Assembly: GCF_001570605.1 (NCBI RefSeq)
Contig: NZ_BBXG01000024.1
Location: 62,001-126,000 of the forward strand
DNA: 64,000 nucleotides
Direction of reading: 5' to 3'
DNA from: Herbidospora cretacea
GTDB taxonomy: Bacteria; Actinomycetota; Actinomycetes; Streptosporangiales; Streptosporangiaceae
Shown here: one piece after another, positions 47,943 to 57,255 of the stretch
How positions within the stretch are numbered: position 1 is the first letter of the stretch
How the letters are laid out: the number at the start of each line of letters is the position of its first letter
Notes under the pieces: generated by a model
The model's input: the letters and a program-made list of their open reading frames with translations, nothing else
What the model was told of the DNA's origin: nothing
Databases searched by the model: none
Position numbers and translations under genes: made by a program

Positions 47943-50582
47943 TCACCTGCCGTGATGGACGAACGCCGCCCACAGCGCCGGTGAGGCGGGGAACCGGGCG
48001 CGGAGGGTCTCCACGGCGGCGTGCAGCGCGTGCGGCACCCGGTCCAGGTCGAGGCCGGTGGCCAGGACGTCGGCGTACACGGCGTCGGCGACCTTGAAGG
48101 CGATGCGGTCCTTCACCGTCCACAGGCCGCCGATGACCTGGGGATATCCGGCGACCTGGAAGGCCCCGGCGAGGTGGACGGCCTCGTCCGCCAGGCCGAA
48201 GCGGGTCAGGCCGGTCTCGCAGGCCGACAGGTAGGCCAGGCCCGCGCCGGAGAGGTCGAGCCGGGCGATCTCGCCGACCGTGAGCCGGGCGGCGGCCAGT
48301 TCGATGCCGCTGTCCCACGGTGAGAGGGGATCGGCGACGGCGTGGCCGGCGACGTGCACGACCGGGCTGGTGGGTAACGCGCCGAGGATGGCGTCGGCCT
48401 GAGAGTGCGTGCCGACCGGGATTCCGGCTTTCTCCAGGTGCGCGGTGACGGCGGCGAGCTCCCTGACCACGGCGGGAAGCGGCTTCTGGCCCTCGGCCTC
48501 GGGGACGGCGACGACGAGCCCGCCGCCCGCGTCCGGGCGGCGGGTCCGCGAGTGCCCGAGCGCCTGCACCGTCGCCGTGTACGACGAGACCACCCTGGCA
48601 GGCACGCTGGGCCCGCCCTCCCCATGGCGGCCGGCGGCGTGCAGCGGCAGCGACGCCAGCACCCCGACCGGGCACCACCACAGCCGCGACCCGGGCTCCG
48701 GGTCGAGCGCGGCCAGCACGGGTTCGGCCACCACGTCCCACAACCACTCCAGCAGCGGCAGCAGGACCGCGTTCTCCGGCCCGCCCGCCAGCCGCCCGGC
48801 CCACATCGCGGCGTGGTCGTGGGTGAGCCCCGGCAGCGGGACGTGCCGCACCTCTCCGGCGGTGAGGATCAGTGCGTCGCTCCGCCACGCCGAGGCGCTG
48901 ACCAGCACGATCGGCCCCTCGGCGGCCTGGTCGAGCAGCCGGTCGACGCTCGGCGGCGCGAGGAACCCGGGGTGCTCCAGCCGGATGTCCGCGACGAGGT
49001 CGCCGAACGCCTTCGACAGCTTCAGCCGCTCTCCGGACGAGTCGAGCGGCGGCAGGTGGCCGGGCTTCTCCTCGGTCTCGGCGGTCAGCAGGTCGCGCAG
49101 CCGCAGGAACTCGGCCGCCCTGTGGTCGTCGAGGTCGCGCAGGTCGGTCCGCATCTGGAGGGCCTCGCCGAGCAGCAGGACCCGCGCCTGTTCGAGATAG
49201 GTGAGCGCGCGGCCCGGCTCGCCCGCGTCGAGCGCCGTCGCCGCTGCCTCGGAGGCGAGCCCGCCGTGCCGGCCGAGCGCCTGGGTCCGCCCTCCCCGCG
49301 CCAGCCGCCACGACGCGACGAGCGGGAACAGCGCGACCGCCCGGTCCATCGCCTCCAGCGCGCCGACGTGGTCGCCGAGCGCGGCGTGGGCGTAGGCCAG
49401 CGCGCGGGCGGCCTCGATCCGGTGCCGCGGCGCCGACCCCTCGTCACCGGCCCCCGCCGCGAGGACGGCCACCGCCTCCCGCGCGTCGGCCTCGGTCTCC
49501 CGGCCGAGCAGGGCGCATCCGGTCCGGAACGCGATCTCCGCGTCGGCGGACAGCCGGGCGGCCTCGCGGCCGACGTCCACCGCCTCGTCGAGGTCGCCCG
49601 CCTGGAGCAGCGCCCACGAGAGCGAGGAGAGCCGGCGGGCGTGGCCGGGCGCGAGCGCCGCCGTCCGCCGCGCGACCTCGACGATCTCCCGCCGCACCCC
49701 GGCGTCCCCGCCGAGCGCGTCGTCGTGGCGGGACAGGCAGTGCCGCAGCGAGTCGAGGTGGATGACCAGGCTGGACTCGTCGCCCGGCTGCGCCACCGCG
49801 CGGCGGGCGGCGTCGACCGCTTCCGGCAGCTCGTTGTTGTTCCGCAGCACGACGCTGAGCGTGTTGAGCACCCGCCCGAGCAGCGGGCTGTTCTCGGGGA
49901 TGAGGGCGACCGCCTCGCGCGCGGTCGTGGCGGCCTCGTCGAGCAGGCGGGCTTCGCCGGTGTGGTCGTACAGGGCGAAGAGACACTCGGTCATCCTGGC
50001 CAGGCACGCGGCCCGCCCCGGATGCCCGCCGGGCAGCGAGTCGAGCGCCTCCCGCAGGGTGACGACCGATTCCCTGAGCAGGTCCGCGTCTCCGGTGAGC
50101 AGCTGCAGAGCACCCAGGTGAGCGGCGAGATTGCTCAGATGGCCGGGGCGCTCGGGCGCGCCGGGCGGGGTCGCGACGACACAGGCCCTGCCGTGTTCGA
50201 GCGCTTTCCTGAGTCTCGGTACGTCGCCCTCGGCCTTTCCCAGCTCGAACATCGCCACCGCGACGGTGTTGAGGTAGGAAGGCAGCCGAGGGTCGTCGGG
50301 CGGGGTCAGGGCCAGCGCCTTCTCGGCGGCGGCGAGGGCCGCCCGGAGGTCGGCGACTTCGGCGAAGACGTGGAAGCGCTCCATCAGCGAGGTCGCCCAG
50401 CTGACCAGATAGAGAGGCTCGTCCGGTACGTCGGCCACGACCGACGCCAGCAGCGCGCAGTTCTCCTCCAGCACCTCCCGCTTCCCCTCACGCAGGTAGA
50501 GGCTGCGCAGCATGACGGCGTAGTCGTGCCGGACCTGCGGGACGTCGCGCAGGGCGTCCTCGAACGATCGCTCCCCTGACAT
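47943..50582 (-). CDS. TPR-CHAT protein (caspase-fold peptidase-like)
   Basis: An 879-residue soluble protein. Residues ~1-480 are Ala/Leu-rich TPR-like helical repeats (ALAAAEKALALTPPDDPRLP; VDVGREAARLSADAEIAFRT). The C-terminal CHAT domain (~610-879) has the His of HVAGHA and the Cys of YLSACETG, the catalytic dyad of the caspase-like family, and ends FVHHGR. No protease substrate, transmembrane segment or effector gene is adjacent. It is convergent to the DUF916-like gene. Confidence 0.88.
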   Translation of the reverse strand: MSGERSFEDALRDVPQVRHDYAVMLRSLYLREGKREVLEENCALLASVVADVPDEPLYLVSWATSLMERFHVFAEVADLRAALAAAEKALALTPPDDPRLPSYLNTVAVAMFELGKAEGDVPRLRKALEHGRACVVATPPGAPERPGHLSNLAAHLGALQLLTGDADLLRESVVTLREALDSLPGGHPGRAACLARMTECLFALYDHTGEARLLDEAATTAREAVALIPENSPLLGRVLNTLSVVLRNNNELPEAVDAARRAVAQPGDESSLVIHLDSLRHCLSRHDDALGGDAGVRREIVEVARRTAALAPGHARRLSSLSWALLQAGDLDEAVDVGREAARLSADAEIAFRTGCALLGRETEADAREAVAVLAAGAGDEGSAPRHRIEAARALAYAHAALGDHVGALEAMDRAVALFPLVASWRLARGGRTQALGRHGGLASEAAATALDAGEPGRALTYLEQARVLLLGEALQMRTDLRDLDDHRAAEFLRLRDLLTAETEEKPGHLPPLDSSGERLKLSKAFGDLVADIRLEHPGFLAPPSVDRLLDQAAEGPIVLVSASAWRSDALILTAGEVRHVPLPGLTHDHAAMWAGRLAGGPENAVLLPLLEWLWDVVAEPVLAALDPEPGSRLWWCPVGVLASLPLHAAGRHGEGGPSVPARVVSSYTATVQALGHSRTRRPDAGGGLVVAVPEAEGQKPLPAVVRELAAVTAHLEKAGIPVGTHSQADAILGALPTSPVVHVAGHAVADPLSPWDSGIELAAARLTVGEIARLDLSGAGLAYLSACETGLTRFGLADEAVHLAGAFQVAGYPQVIGGLWTVKDRIAFKVADAVYADVLATGLDLDRVPHALHAAVETLRARFPASPALWAAFVHHGR

Positions 50583-50650
50583 TGCTCGATTGTGCGGCGT
50601 GCCGATGTCCCGGCGCCTGTCCTCCGTGCAGGGGACACCCGGAAACGAAG

Positions 50651-50678
50651 GCAGCCACCCGGGTCGCCGGATGGCTGC
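50651..50678 (-). terminator. Hairpin downstream of the small surface-protein gene
   Basis: On the minus strand GCAGCCATCCGG/CCGGGTGGCTGC (one mismatch) with a 4-base loop is followed by CTTCGTTT; it lies 16 bp after the stop at 50694. Confidence 0.6.
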
Positions 50679-50693
50679 TTCTGGAGTGAGAGG

Positions 50694-51248
50694 TCAGACG
50701 CCGGTGGAGCGTCTGCTGCGGACCAGCACGAAGAACAGGACTCCCGCGGCGATCACGGCGATGCCGATGACGCCGATCTGGGTCAGGGGCAGGCCTGCGG
50801 CGGCGGGCTCCTCGGACGCGGCGCGTTCGGCCATCTTGGCCGTGGTCACCGGTTCGGTCGCGGGGACGTTGGCCACCTCGCCCGCCTTCAGTGTGGTCGA
50901 CGCCTGGGCCTTGCTCGGCTTCGTCGCCTTCACGGTGACCTTCCACTCTCCGTCGGGGAGCGGTTCGGCGGGGTTGTAGAGGTTCTGGCCCTCGGGGGCC
51001 GACATCAGCGCCACCGGGCCGAACGTGCGGCCGTCGGGGCTCTCGGCGAACAGCGTCGCGTCGACGATGTCGGTGACCGGGGCGCCGTCCTTCTTCCATG
51101 TGACCAGGACGTTCACGCTGCGGCCGCCGTCGCCGACGACCTGGAGCTTGATCGGGCCGTCCGCGGCGGCCGTGGCCTGTTGCGCGCCGAGCAGCAGGCC
51201 GAGACCGGCCAGCACGACGGCCAGGGCGTACCTCAGTGCCTTGTTCAT
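50694..51248 (-). CDS. Small secreted protein with C-terminal membrane anchor
   Basis: A 184-residue protein: signal peptide (1-28, ALAVVLAGLGLLLGAQQATA), an Ig-like domain (KLQVVGDGGRSVNVLVTWKK, DGEWKVTVKATKPSKAQAST), a Thr/Pro-rich stalk and a C-terminal membrane helix (IGVIGIAVIAAGVLFFVLV) with basic end RSRRSTGV. ATG 51248 is chosen over the longer frame because the signal begins there. Function unknown; organisation resembles other surface-anchored proteins. Confidence 0.78.
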   Translation of the reverse strand: MNKALRYALAVVLAGLGLLLGAQQATAAADGPIKLQVVGDGGRSVNVLVTWKKDGAPVTDIVDATLFAESPDGRTFGPVALMSAPEGQNLYNPAEPLPDGEWKVTVKATKPSKAQASTTLKAGEVANVPATEPVTTAKMAERAASEEPAAAGLPLTQIGVIGIAVIAAGVLFFVLVRSRRSTGV

Positions 51249-51276
51249 TCGTGGGGGTCCCTTCTCGCTAAAAAGG

Positions 51277-51314
51277 CGGGTGCCCCGTGCGCACATCGGC
51301 GCACGGGGCACCCG
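51277..51314 (-). terminator. Rho-independent terminator of the giant secreted-protein gene
   Basis: Perfect 16-bp stem CGGGTGCCCCGTGCGC with loop ACATCG (plus strand), followed on the minus strand by CCTTTTTAGC. It is 28 bp past the stop at 51342. Confidence 0.85.
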
Positions 51315-51341
51315 TTATGGGTTGTACTGCAGCGGGTCCGG

Positions 51342-54300
51342 TTAGACCGGGTTGCCGCCGTTCTCAACGATCAGCGCGTTGGCGTCACGGATGAGCGTGG
51401 CCTTCACGACGGCGTTGTTGACATTCTTCGGGTCGTTGACCGCCTCGATGAAGCGCGTGAGCTTCTTGACGATCTTCTTCTGGTCCCGCTCGCGTTCCTT
51501 GTTCTCCGACACCATGACCTTGTTGATGTCGTCCTGGAGCTTCGCGGCCGCGGTCGCGGTCAGCTGACCGGCGTCCTTGAAGCGCGAGATCAGGGCCGAG
51601 ATGTCATCGGTCGAGGTGGTCGTCTTGAACTTGACGGTCTGCGAGTAGGTGCCACCCGAGTTGGTGGTGACGGTCACGACGAGCGTGTGCTCGCCGAGGC
51701 CCAGACGGTAGAGCTGCTGGACCGCACCGGAGGTGATCTCCTGGCCGTCGAGCGTGCCGACGACCGTCTTGATGCCGGTGCCCGCGACCTCCCAGGCGAT
51801 GGTGACGTCGGTGCTGTCACCGTACGAGGCGCCCTCGGACACGCCCGAGACCAGGATCGTGGGCTCCGTGGGAGTCTCCTCGATCTTGATCGTGGCGGCC
51901 TTGGTCTCCTCGACGTTGCCCGCCTTGTCGGTGGCGCGGTACTGCAGGGTGTGGTCGCCGACACCGGTGACGTTGACCGCCGCGGTGTAGGTCGTCCAGG
52001 CGCCGCCGTCCAGGGCGTACTCGATCTTCTCGACACCGGAGGTGGCGTCGGTCGCCGCGAGAGCCACCGGAACCGAACCCTGGCCCACCGGGAGGAAGTC
52101 CGCGGTGGTGACGGGAGCGGTCACGTCGAGCTTCAGCGCGAGGGCCTTGGCCGTCTCGGTGTTGCCGGCCTTGTCCACCGACCGGTAGTTCACGGTGTGG
52201 TTGCCGTCGCCGGCGACCGAGAACGCGGTGGTGTACGTGGTCCAGGCGCCGCCGTCGACCTGGTACTCGGTCTTGTCGACGCCGCTGCCACCCGAGTTGT
52301 CGGTGGCGGCGAGGTTGACCAGAACCGCGGAGGTGTACCAACCGGCGGCGTTGGGAGCCGTCGGGGTGGTGGTGGCGGTGGTGGTGGGAGCGGTGGTGTC
52401 CGCGACCGTCGGCTTGGTCAGCGTGAAGTAGTCGAACTTGACCGTCTTCGCAGCCTGCTGGTTGGTGCCGATGGTGTAGACACCGACCTTCGGAGAACCG
52501 ACCGCCGTGTTGGCGACGGTCGCCGACATGTTGGTCCAGGTCGTGCCGTTGGTCGAGTACGAACCGGCGAAGGTGGTGCCGGTCTTGGCCAGGCGCAGCC
52601 AGACCACACCGGTGCCCGGGTTGGCGTTGGGCTGCGGGTTCTGGACGGTGCCGGCGACCTCGCTACGCAGCTCGACGCCACGGACCACGGTCGCACCGGG
52701 TGCGTTGGTGGTGAGCAGGTCGAACTTCACGTAGTTGTCGTCGTCGGTGTAAACGATCACACCGCCCTGCTGGTACTGCTCGCTCAGCGCCGACGCGTCG
52801 ACCTTCGTCTCCAGGGTCCAGTCGCCCGAGGGCGCGGTCTGGAGGATGAAGTTCTTCGTACCGGAGTTGCCGGTGCCGTAGATGTCGCCGGTGACGGTGG
52901 TGAGCTCCAGGTTGCCGCCGGTGACCTTGGCGGTGGTGGAGTCCGGACGGACGATGGCGTTCCAGCGGCACGGGTCGATCGTGGTGCCGTTGAAGTCGTC
53001 GTTCGGGCTGATGTTACCGGCGGTGTCGTCCGGCGTGATGCTGAACCAGTCGAACTTGGCGTCCACGACCGTGCGCTGGCCGGTGTTCGCGAAGGACACG
53101 AGACCGATGCGCGGGTTGGTGATGCCGGCCAGCTGCTTGGTCTCCGACATCGCCGTGAAGGTGGTGCCGTCGGCCGAGTAGGAGGCGTTCAGGTTGCTGC
53201 CGTTGCTGGAGAACCGGACGTAGAACGTGTCCGGGAAGGCGTCTCCGAGGTTGGCGGTGTTGCTCGCGGTGACCTCGTTGGGAACGCCCGCCTCTTCGCG
53301 GATGAACTGGAAGATACGCTGCGCGTGGTCAGGCGTGGCGTTAGCGGCGCGGCCCTGGATGACCATCTTGGCGTAGTTGTCGTCGTCGCCGTACACGACC
53401 AGACCGGCCTGCTGGTACTGCTGGTCGGCGCGCATGGTGACCTTGGCGGTCGCGGTCCAGGCACCCGAGGGGAGGGGCTGGAGCACGACGTTGCTCACCG
53501 GCGTGGCGTTGTTGGTGCCGTAGATGTCGGTCAGCGAGGTCGGGATGACCAGCGAGCCGTCCACGACCTTGAGGTCCTGGTTCTCACGGAGAACCGACCA
53601 GCGGTTGCGGTCGAGGTCGCTGCCGAGGAAGTCGTCCGAGCGGCCCGAGAAGCAGGTGACGTTCGGCGACTCGACCTTGACGTTGACCGAGGCGGTGGTG
53701 GCGGAGCCCTTGGCGTCGGTCACCGTGACGGTGGCGACGTAGGTGCCGGGGGCGTTGTAGGTGTAGCTCGCGTTCGCCGTGGTGGGCTGAGCGGCGCCGG
53801 TGACGCCGAAGTTCCACTTGTACGTGAGCGGGGTGTCGCCGTCGGGGTCGGTCGCGGTGGAGGTGAAGGCCACCTGGAGCGGGGCGGTGCCGGTCAGCGG
53901 GGTACCCGAGGCGGTGACCACGGGACGCTGGTTGTCGGTGACGCCCTTGCCGACGAAGTCGACCCAGTTGAAGTTGAGCAGGTAGTCGCCGTTACCGGCG
54001 GAAGCCGGCTTGCGGACGATGAAGTACAGCGGAGCGGTGGTCGTCGGGACGTTGGTCAGCGGAACCGACACGTCCTTGAAGGTCTGCCAGCCACCCGTGG
54101 GGGTGATGTCGACCGAGCCGACCAGCGTGCCCGTGTTGGGGTTGCCGGCCTTGATCTGCACCGTGCCGCCGGGGCCGGCGGACGAGACGCGGAGGCTCAC
54201 CGAGTCGATGCCCGACAGGTTCACCGGGTTGTAGGCCCAGAAGTCACCGTCGTTGGTGAAACCGATGTTCAGGTTTCCGCCCAGCGGGTCGGTGGTCGTC

Positions 54301-57122
54301 TCGGTCGCGACACCGGGGGTGTCGGTACCGGTGGCGCCCTCAACCCGGCCGGTCTCGGTGAAGTGCTCGGCCTGCTTGCGCTTCGGCTGGAGGATGACCT
54401 CCGAACGGCCGGTCAGCGAACCGGCGCCACCCGCGCCACCCTTGTCGGCGTAGGTCGCCTCGAGGATGTAGTACAGGTTGTCGTTGATGCCGTGGCCGCT
54501 GTCCGACAGCGTCTGGATGGTGCCCGAGCAACCGGTCTTCTGGTCGAGCGGGTGGCCGTGGCTGTCGTGGCCCAGGTAGGCCTGCAGCTGCACCTTGGTG
54601 CAGTCGATCGTGCCGTCCTCGGCGTCGGTGGCGGTGATGGTGTACTTCACCGTGTCACCGAACTCGAAGAACCCACCTGCCGGGGGCAGGGTGATGTTCA
54701 CGACCGGGCGGGTGTTGCCGACCACGATCGGGACGTTGGCGTGGGCGGCGACGCCCGCGGCGTTCTTCACCGTGAGGACGGCGCTGTAGTTGCCGGCCGT
54801 GGTGTAGGTGTACGAGGGGTTGGCGGCGGTCGAGTCGACCGTGCCGTCGTCGTTGAAGTCCCACTCGATGGTGATGGGGTTGCCGTCGGGGTCGCGCGAA
54901 CCCTCGCTGGAGAAGTTGACGGTCAGCGGGGCCGGGCCGTCGGTCTTGTCAGCGGTGATCTTGGCGATCGGCGGGCGGGCGCCCTTGACGTACTCGATGC
55001 GGTAGATGCCCGAGTCGGCGTTGTCGCCACCGAAGCCCGAGCCCCACTCGACCAGGTACAGCGCACCGTCGGGGCCGAACTTCATGTCCATCGGACGGAT
55101 GAAGCCCATGTCACGCAGGATGCGGTTGATCTTGATCTGCTGGGTGCCGGCGTCGTTCATCTGGAACGAGAACAGCGTGTTGTTGTTCCACTCACCGAAG
55201 ATGGCCTTGCCATCCCAGTAAGCCGGCCACTTGACGGCCGAGGTCGAGGCCGCGTCGTAGCGGTAGACCGGGCCGGCCATCGGCGCGCCGCCGTTGAGCT
55301 CGGGGAAGTTGTTCTGGTCGACAGAGCTGGTGTACCAGATCGACGCGGCCTTGGCGGCCGGCGGGTTGGTCAGACCAGTGTTGTTCGGCGAGTCGTTGAC
55401 CGGGTTGGTGCAGCTGAAGGCCGCGCCGGAGGTCTTGGTCGCGAAGTTGTAGTCGATGTAGGGCGTGTTGTTGCCGATGCACTGCGGCCAGCCGTAGTTG
55501 CCGGGAGCCGACAGGGCGTTCCACTCGACCGTGCCCTTGGGACCGCGGTTGGCGTTCGCCGAACCGGAGTCGGGCCCGTAGTCGGCGACCATGACGTTGC
55601 CGGTCTTCGGGTCGAGGCCGATGCGGAACGGGTTGCGGAAGCCCATGCCGTAGATCTCAGGCTTGGTCTTCTCGGTGCCCGGGGCGAACAGGTTGCCCGA
55701 GGGGATGGTGTAGGTGCCGTCCGGCTCGGGGTGGATGCGGAGCACCTTGCCGCTCAGGTCGTTGGTGTTGCCCGAGCTGCGCTGCGCGTCCCAGGAGGAG
55801 CGGCCCGCCTGCTCGTCGATCGGGGTGAAACCGTCCGAGGCGAAGGGGTTGGTGTTGTCACCGGTGCCCAGCCACAGGTCGCCCGTCTTGTGGTCCATGA
55901 GCATGCCGCCGCCGTGGTGGCAGCACTCGGCCCGCTGGACGGGGACGGTGAGGACGATCTTCTCCGAGGAGAAGTCGATGGTGTCGCCGACGACGGTGAA
56001 ACGGCTCAGCCTGTCGACGTTGCCGCCGGTGGACGGCGACCAGTACAGGTAGATCCAGTTGTTGGTGGCGAAGTCCTTGTCCAGCACCATGCCGAGCAGG
56101 CCCGACTCGTTCGCGGTGAAGACGTTCATCTTGCCGGCGGTGACGGTGCCACCAGACGGCTTGATGATCTTGACGTCACCGAGACGGTCGATGTAGAAGA
56201 CCCGCCCGTCCTTGGCGATGTCGGTCATCATCGGGTTCGAGGTGTTGGTGTCGAGGGCGACCTTCTCGTAGCTCCCGGTCAGGGAGGCGGAGCAGTCGGC
56301 CTTCTCCACGCCGGCGGCGGTACGGATACCACCGAGCAGCATCTTGGTGAAGTTGGCCTCGACGTAGCTTTCCTTGGTGTGACCGAGGCCGGTGTACCAG
56401 GAACGGCCGCCGTCGAAGTCCTGACACCAGGAGATCGGGTGGTCGATGCCCTGGGTGGAGCCGGTGTACGACTTCTGGTTCAGCGACTGCAGGACGTGCA
56501 CCGCGTTGCGCGGGTTCGCCTGGAAGTCGTACCACTCGTCGGTCCGGGTCCACGAGGTCGGCAGGTGCGAGGTCGACGGGTGCGCCTTGTCCTCGTTGAC
56601 GACCGTGGCCTGCTGGATGGCGGGGTGCGACTTGAAGTACGCGCCGACCAGCTGCCGGTACCAGTCCCAGCTGTAACCGCCGTCGGAGGCGGCGTGGATG
56701 CCCACGAAGCCGCCGCCGGCCTTGATGTAGCGCTCGAAGGCGGCCTTCTGGTCCGCCGTGCTCACCGGGTCGCCGGTGGTCGAGTTGAAGATGACAGCCT
56801 TGTACTGCGCCAGGTTGGCGTCAGTGAACTGGGCGCTGTCCTCGGTCACGTCGACCGCGAAGTTGTTCTCGGTGCCGAGCTTCTGGATGGCCGCGATGCC
56901 GTCCGGGATCGCGTCGTGCCGGAAACCCGTCGTCTTGGAGAAGACGAGAACCTTGAACTCCGGATCCGCGGCCGCGTTGGCGGGAGCGGCGGAGAAGGCC
57001 AGGACGGGCATGGGCAGCATGAGAGCCGCCGACGCGACCGCCACGGTCCGGCGCAGTGAGATTTTTCTCTTGAAAGGCAGGATCTCGGAGAACCTGGCCC
57101 ACGTTCGAGAACGTGGTGACAT
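51342..57122 (-). CDS. Giant secreted ThuA / sorbosone-dehydrogenase-like / PKD / CBM6 / FIMAH protein
   Basis: A 1926-residue secreted protein. A signal peptide (~1-50) is followed by a ThuA-like domain (~55-275, FSKTTGFRHDAIPDG) and a glucose/sorbosone-dehydrogenase-type beta-propeller (~282-705, GMGFRNPFRIGLDPKTGNVM, CCHHGGGML). Then come PKD1 (~712-795), an Ig-like domain (~806-900), CBM6 (~912-1060), PKD2 (~1062-1144), two related sugar-binding/DUF1349-like domains (~1162-1360 and ~1374-1564), two 'Big-type' repeats (~1584-1747), an Ig domain and a FIMAH helical domain (~1837-1926). ATG 57122 is preferred to the longer frame. A polysaccharide or glycoside oxidoreductase is likely. The ROK regulator lies upstream. 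Confidence 0.88.
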   Translation of the reverse strand: MSPRSRTWARFSEILPFKRKISLRRTVAVASAALMLPMPVLAFSAAPANAAADPEFKVLVFSKTTGFRHDAIPDGIAAIQKLGTENNFAVDVTEDSAQFTDANLAQYKAVIFNSTTGDPVSTADQKAAFERYIKAGGGFVGIHAASDGGYSWDWYRQLVGAYFKSHPAIQQATVVNEDKAHPSTSHLPTSWTRTDEWYDFQANPRNAVHVLQSLNQKSYTGSTQGIDHPISWCQDFDGGRSWYTGLGHTKESYVEANFTKMLLGGIRTAAGVEKADCSASLTGSYEKVALDTNTSNPMMTDIAKDGRVFYIDRLGDVKIIKPSGGTVTAGKMNVFTANESGLLGMVLDKDFATNNWIYLYWSPSTGGNVDRLSRFTVVGDTIDFSSEKIVLTVPVQRAECCHHGGGMLMDHKTGDLWLGTGDNTNPFASDGFTPIDEQAGRSSWDAQRSSGNTNDLSGKVLRIHPEPDGTYTIPSGNLFAPGTEKTKPEIYGMGFRNPFRIGLDPKTGNVMVADYGPDSGSANANRGPKGTVEWNALSAPGNYGWPQCIGNNTPYIDYNFATKTSGAAFSCTNPVNDSPNNTGLTNPPAAKAASIWYTSSVDQNNFPELNGGAPMAGPVYRYDAASTSAVKWPAYWDGKAIFGEWNNNTLFSFQMNDAGTQQIKINRILRDMGFIRPMDMKFGPDGALYLVEWGSGFGGDNADSGIYRIEYVKGARPPIAKITADKTDGPAPLTVNFSSEGSRDPDGNPITIEWDFNDDGTVDSTAANPSYTYTTAGNYSAVLTVKNAAGVAAHANVPIVVGNTRPVVNITLPPAGGFFEFGDTVKYTITATDAEDGTIDCTKVQLQAYLGHDSHGHPLDQKTGCSGTIQTLSDSGHGINDNLYYILEATYADKGGAGGAGSLTGRSEVILQPKRKQAEHFTETGRVEGATGTDTPGVATETTTDPLGGNLNIGFTNDGDFWAYNPVNLSGIDSVSLRVSSAGPGGTVQIKAGNPNTGTLVGSVDITPTGGWQTFKDVSVPLTNVPTTTAPLYFIVRKPASAGNGDYLLNFNWVDFVGKGVTDNQRPVVTASGTPLTGTAPLQVAFTSTATDPDGDTPLTYKWNFGVTGAAQPTTANASYTYNAPGTYVATVTVTDAKGSATTASVNVKVESPNVTCFSGRSDDFLGSDLDRNRWSVLRENQDLKVVDGSLVIPTSLTDIYGTNNATPVSNVVLQPLPSGAWTATAKVTMRADQQYQQAGLVVYGDDDNYAKMVIQGRAANATPDHAQRIFQFIREEAGVPNEVTASNTANLGDAFPDTFYVRFSSNGSNLNASYSADGTTFTAMSETKQLAGITNPRIGLVSFANTGQRTVVDAKFDWFSITPDDTAGNISPNDDFNGTTIDPCRWNAIVRPDSTTAKVTGGNLELTTVTGDIYGTGNSGTKNFILQTAPSGDWTLETKVDASALSEQYQQGGVIVYTDDDNYVKFDLLTTNAPGATVVRGVELRSEVAGTVQNPQPNANPGTGVVWLRLAKTGTTFAGSYSTNGTTWTNMSATVANTAVGSPKVGVYTIGTNQQAAKTVKFDYFTLTKPTVADTTAPTTTATTTPTAPNAAGWYTSAVLVNLAATDNSGGSGVDKTEYQVDGGAWTTYTTAFSVAGDGNHTVNYRSVDKAGNTETAKALALKLDVTAPVTTADFLPVGQGSVPVALAATDATSGVEKIEYALDGGAWTTYTAAVNVTGVGDHTLQYRATDKAGNVEETKAATIKIEETPTEPTILVSGVSEGASYGDSTDVTIAWEVAGTGIKTVVGTLDGQEITSGAVQQLYRLGLGEHTLVVTVTTNSGGTYSQTVKFKTTTSTDDISALISRFKDAGQLTATAAAKLQDDINKVMVSENKERERDQKKIVKKLTRFIEAVNDPKNVNNAVVKATLIRDANALIVENGGNPV

Positions 57123-57215
57123 GGGGGAATCCCTTTCCTGACTGGGGATGTCAGGCAAAGCGCGCGCCGCCGCGCTGGTGCCACTTGTTACATGGGTTGT
57201 GCGGTACTGCAGTGG

Positions 57216-57235
57216 CTGGAGGGTGCCACCTCCAG
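57216..57235. repeat. Inverted repeat between the giant gene and the ROK gene
   Basis: CTGGAGG-N6-CCTCCAG, 93 bp before the giant gene's start and 21 bp after the ROK stop. It could terminate the ROK transcript or be an operator for the giant gene. Confidence 0.5.
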
Positions 57236-57255
57236 GCTTGTGGGGGCCGGCGCCG

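Noticed and set aside
50592..57059. A 2155-codon open frame on the plus strand, complementary to the giant secreted gene
   Set aside because: It is a shadow frame created by GC-rich codon bias; the minus-strand protein has recognisable domains and a signal peptide, the plus-strand one has none and no ribosome site.
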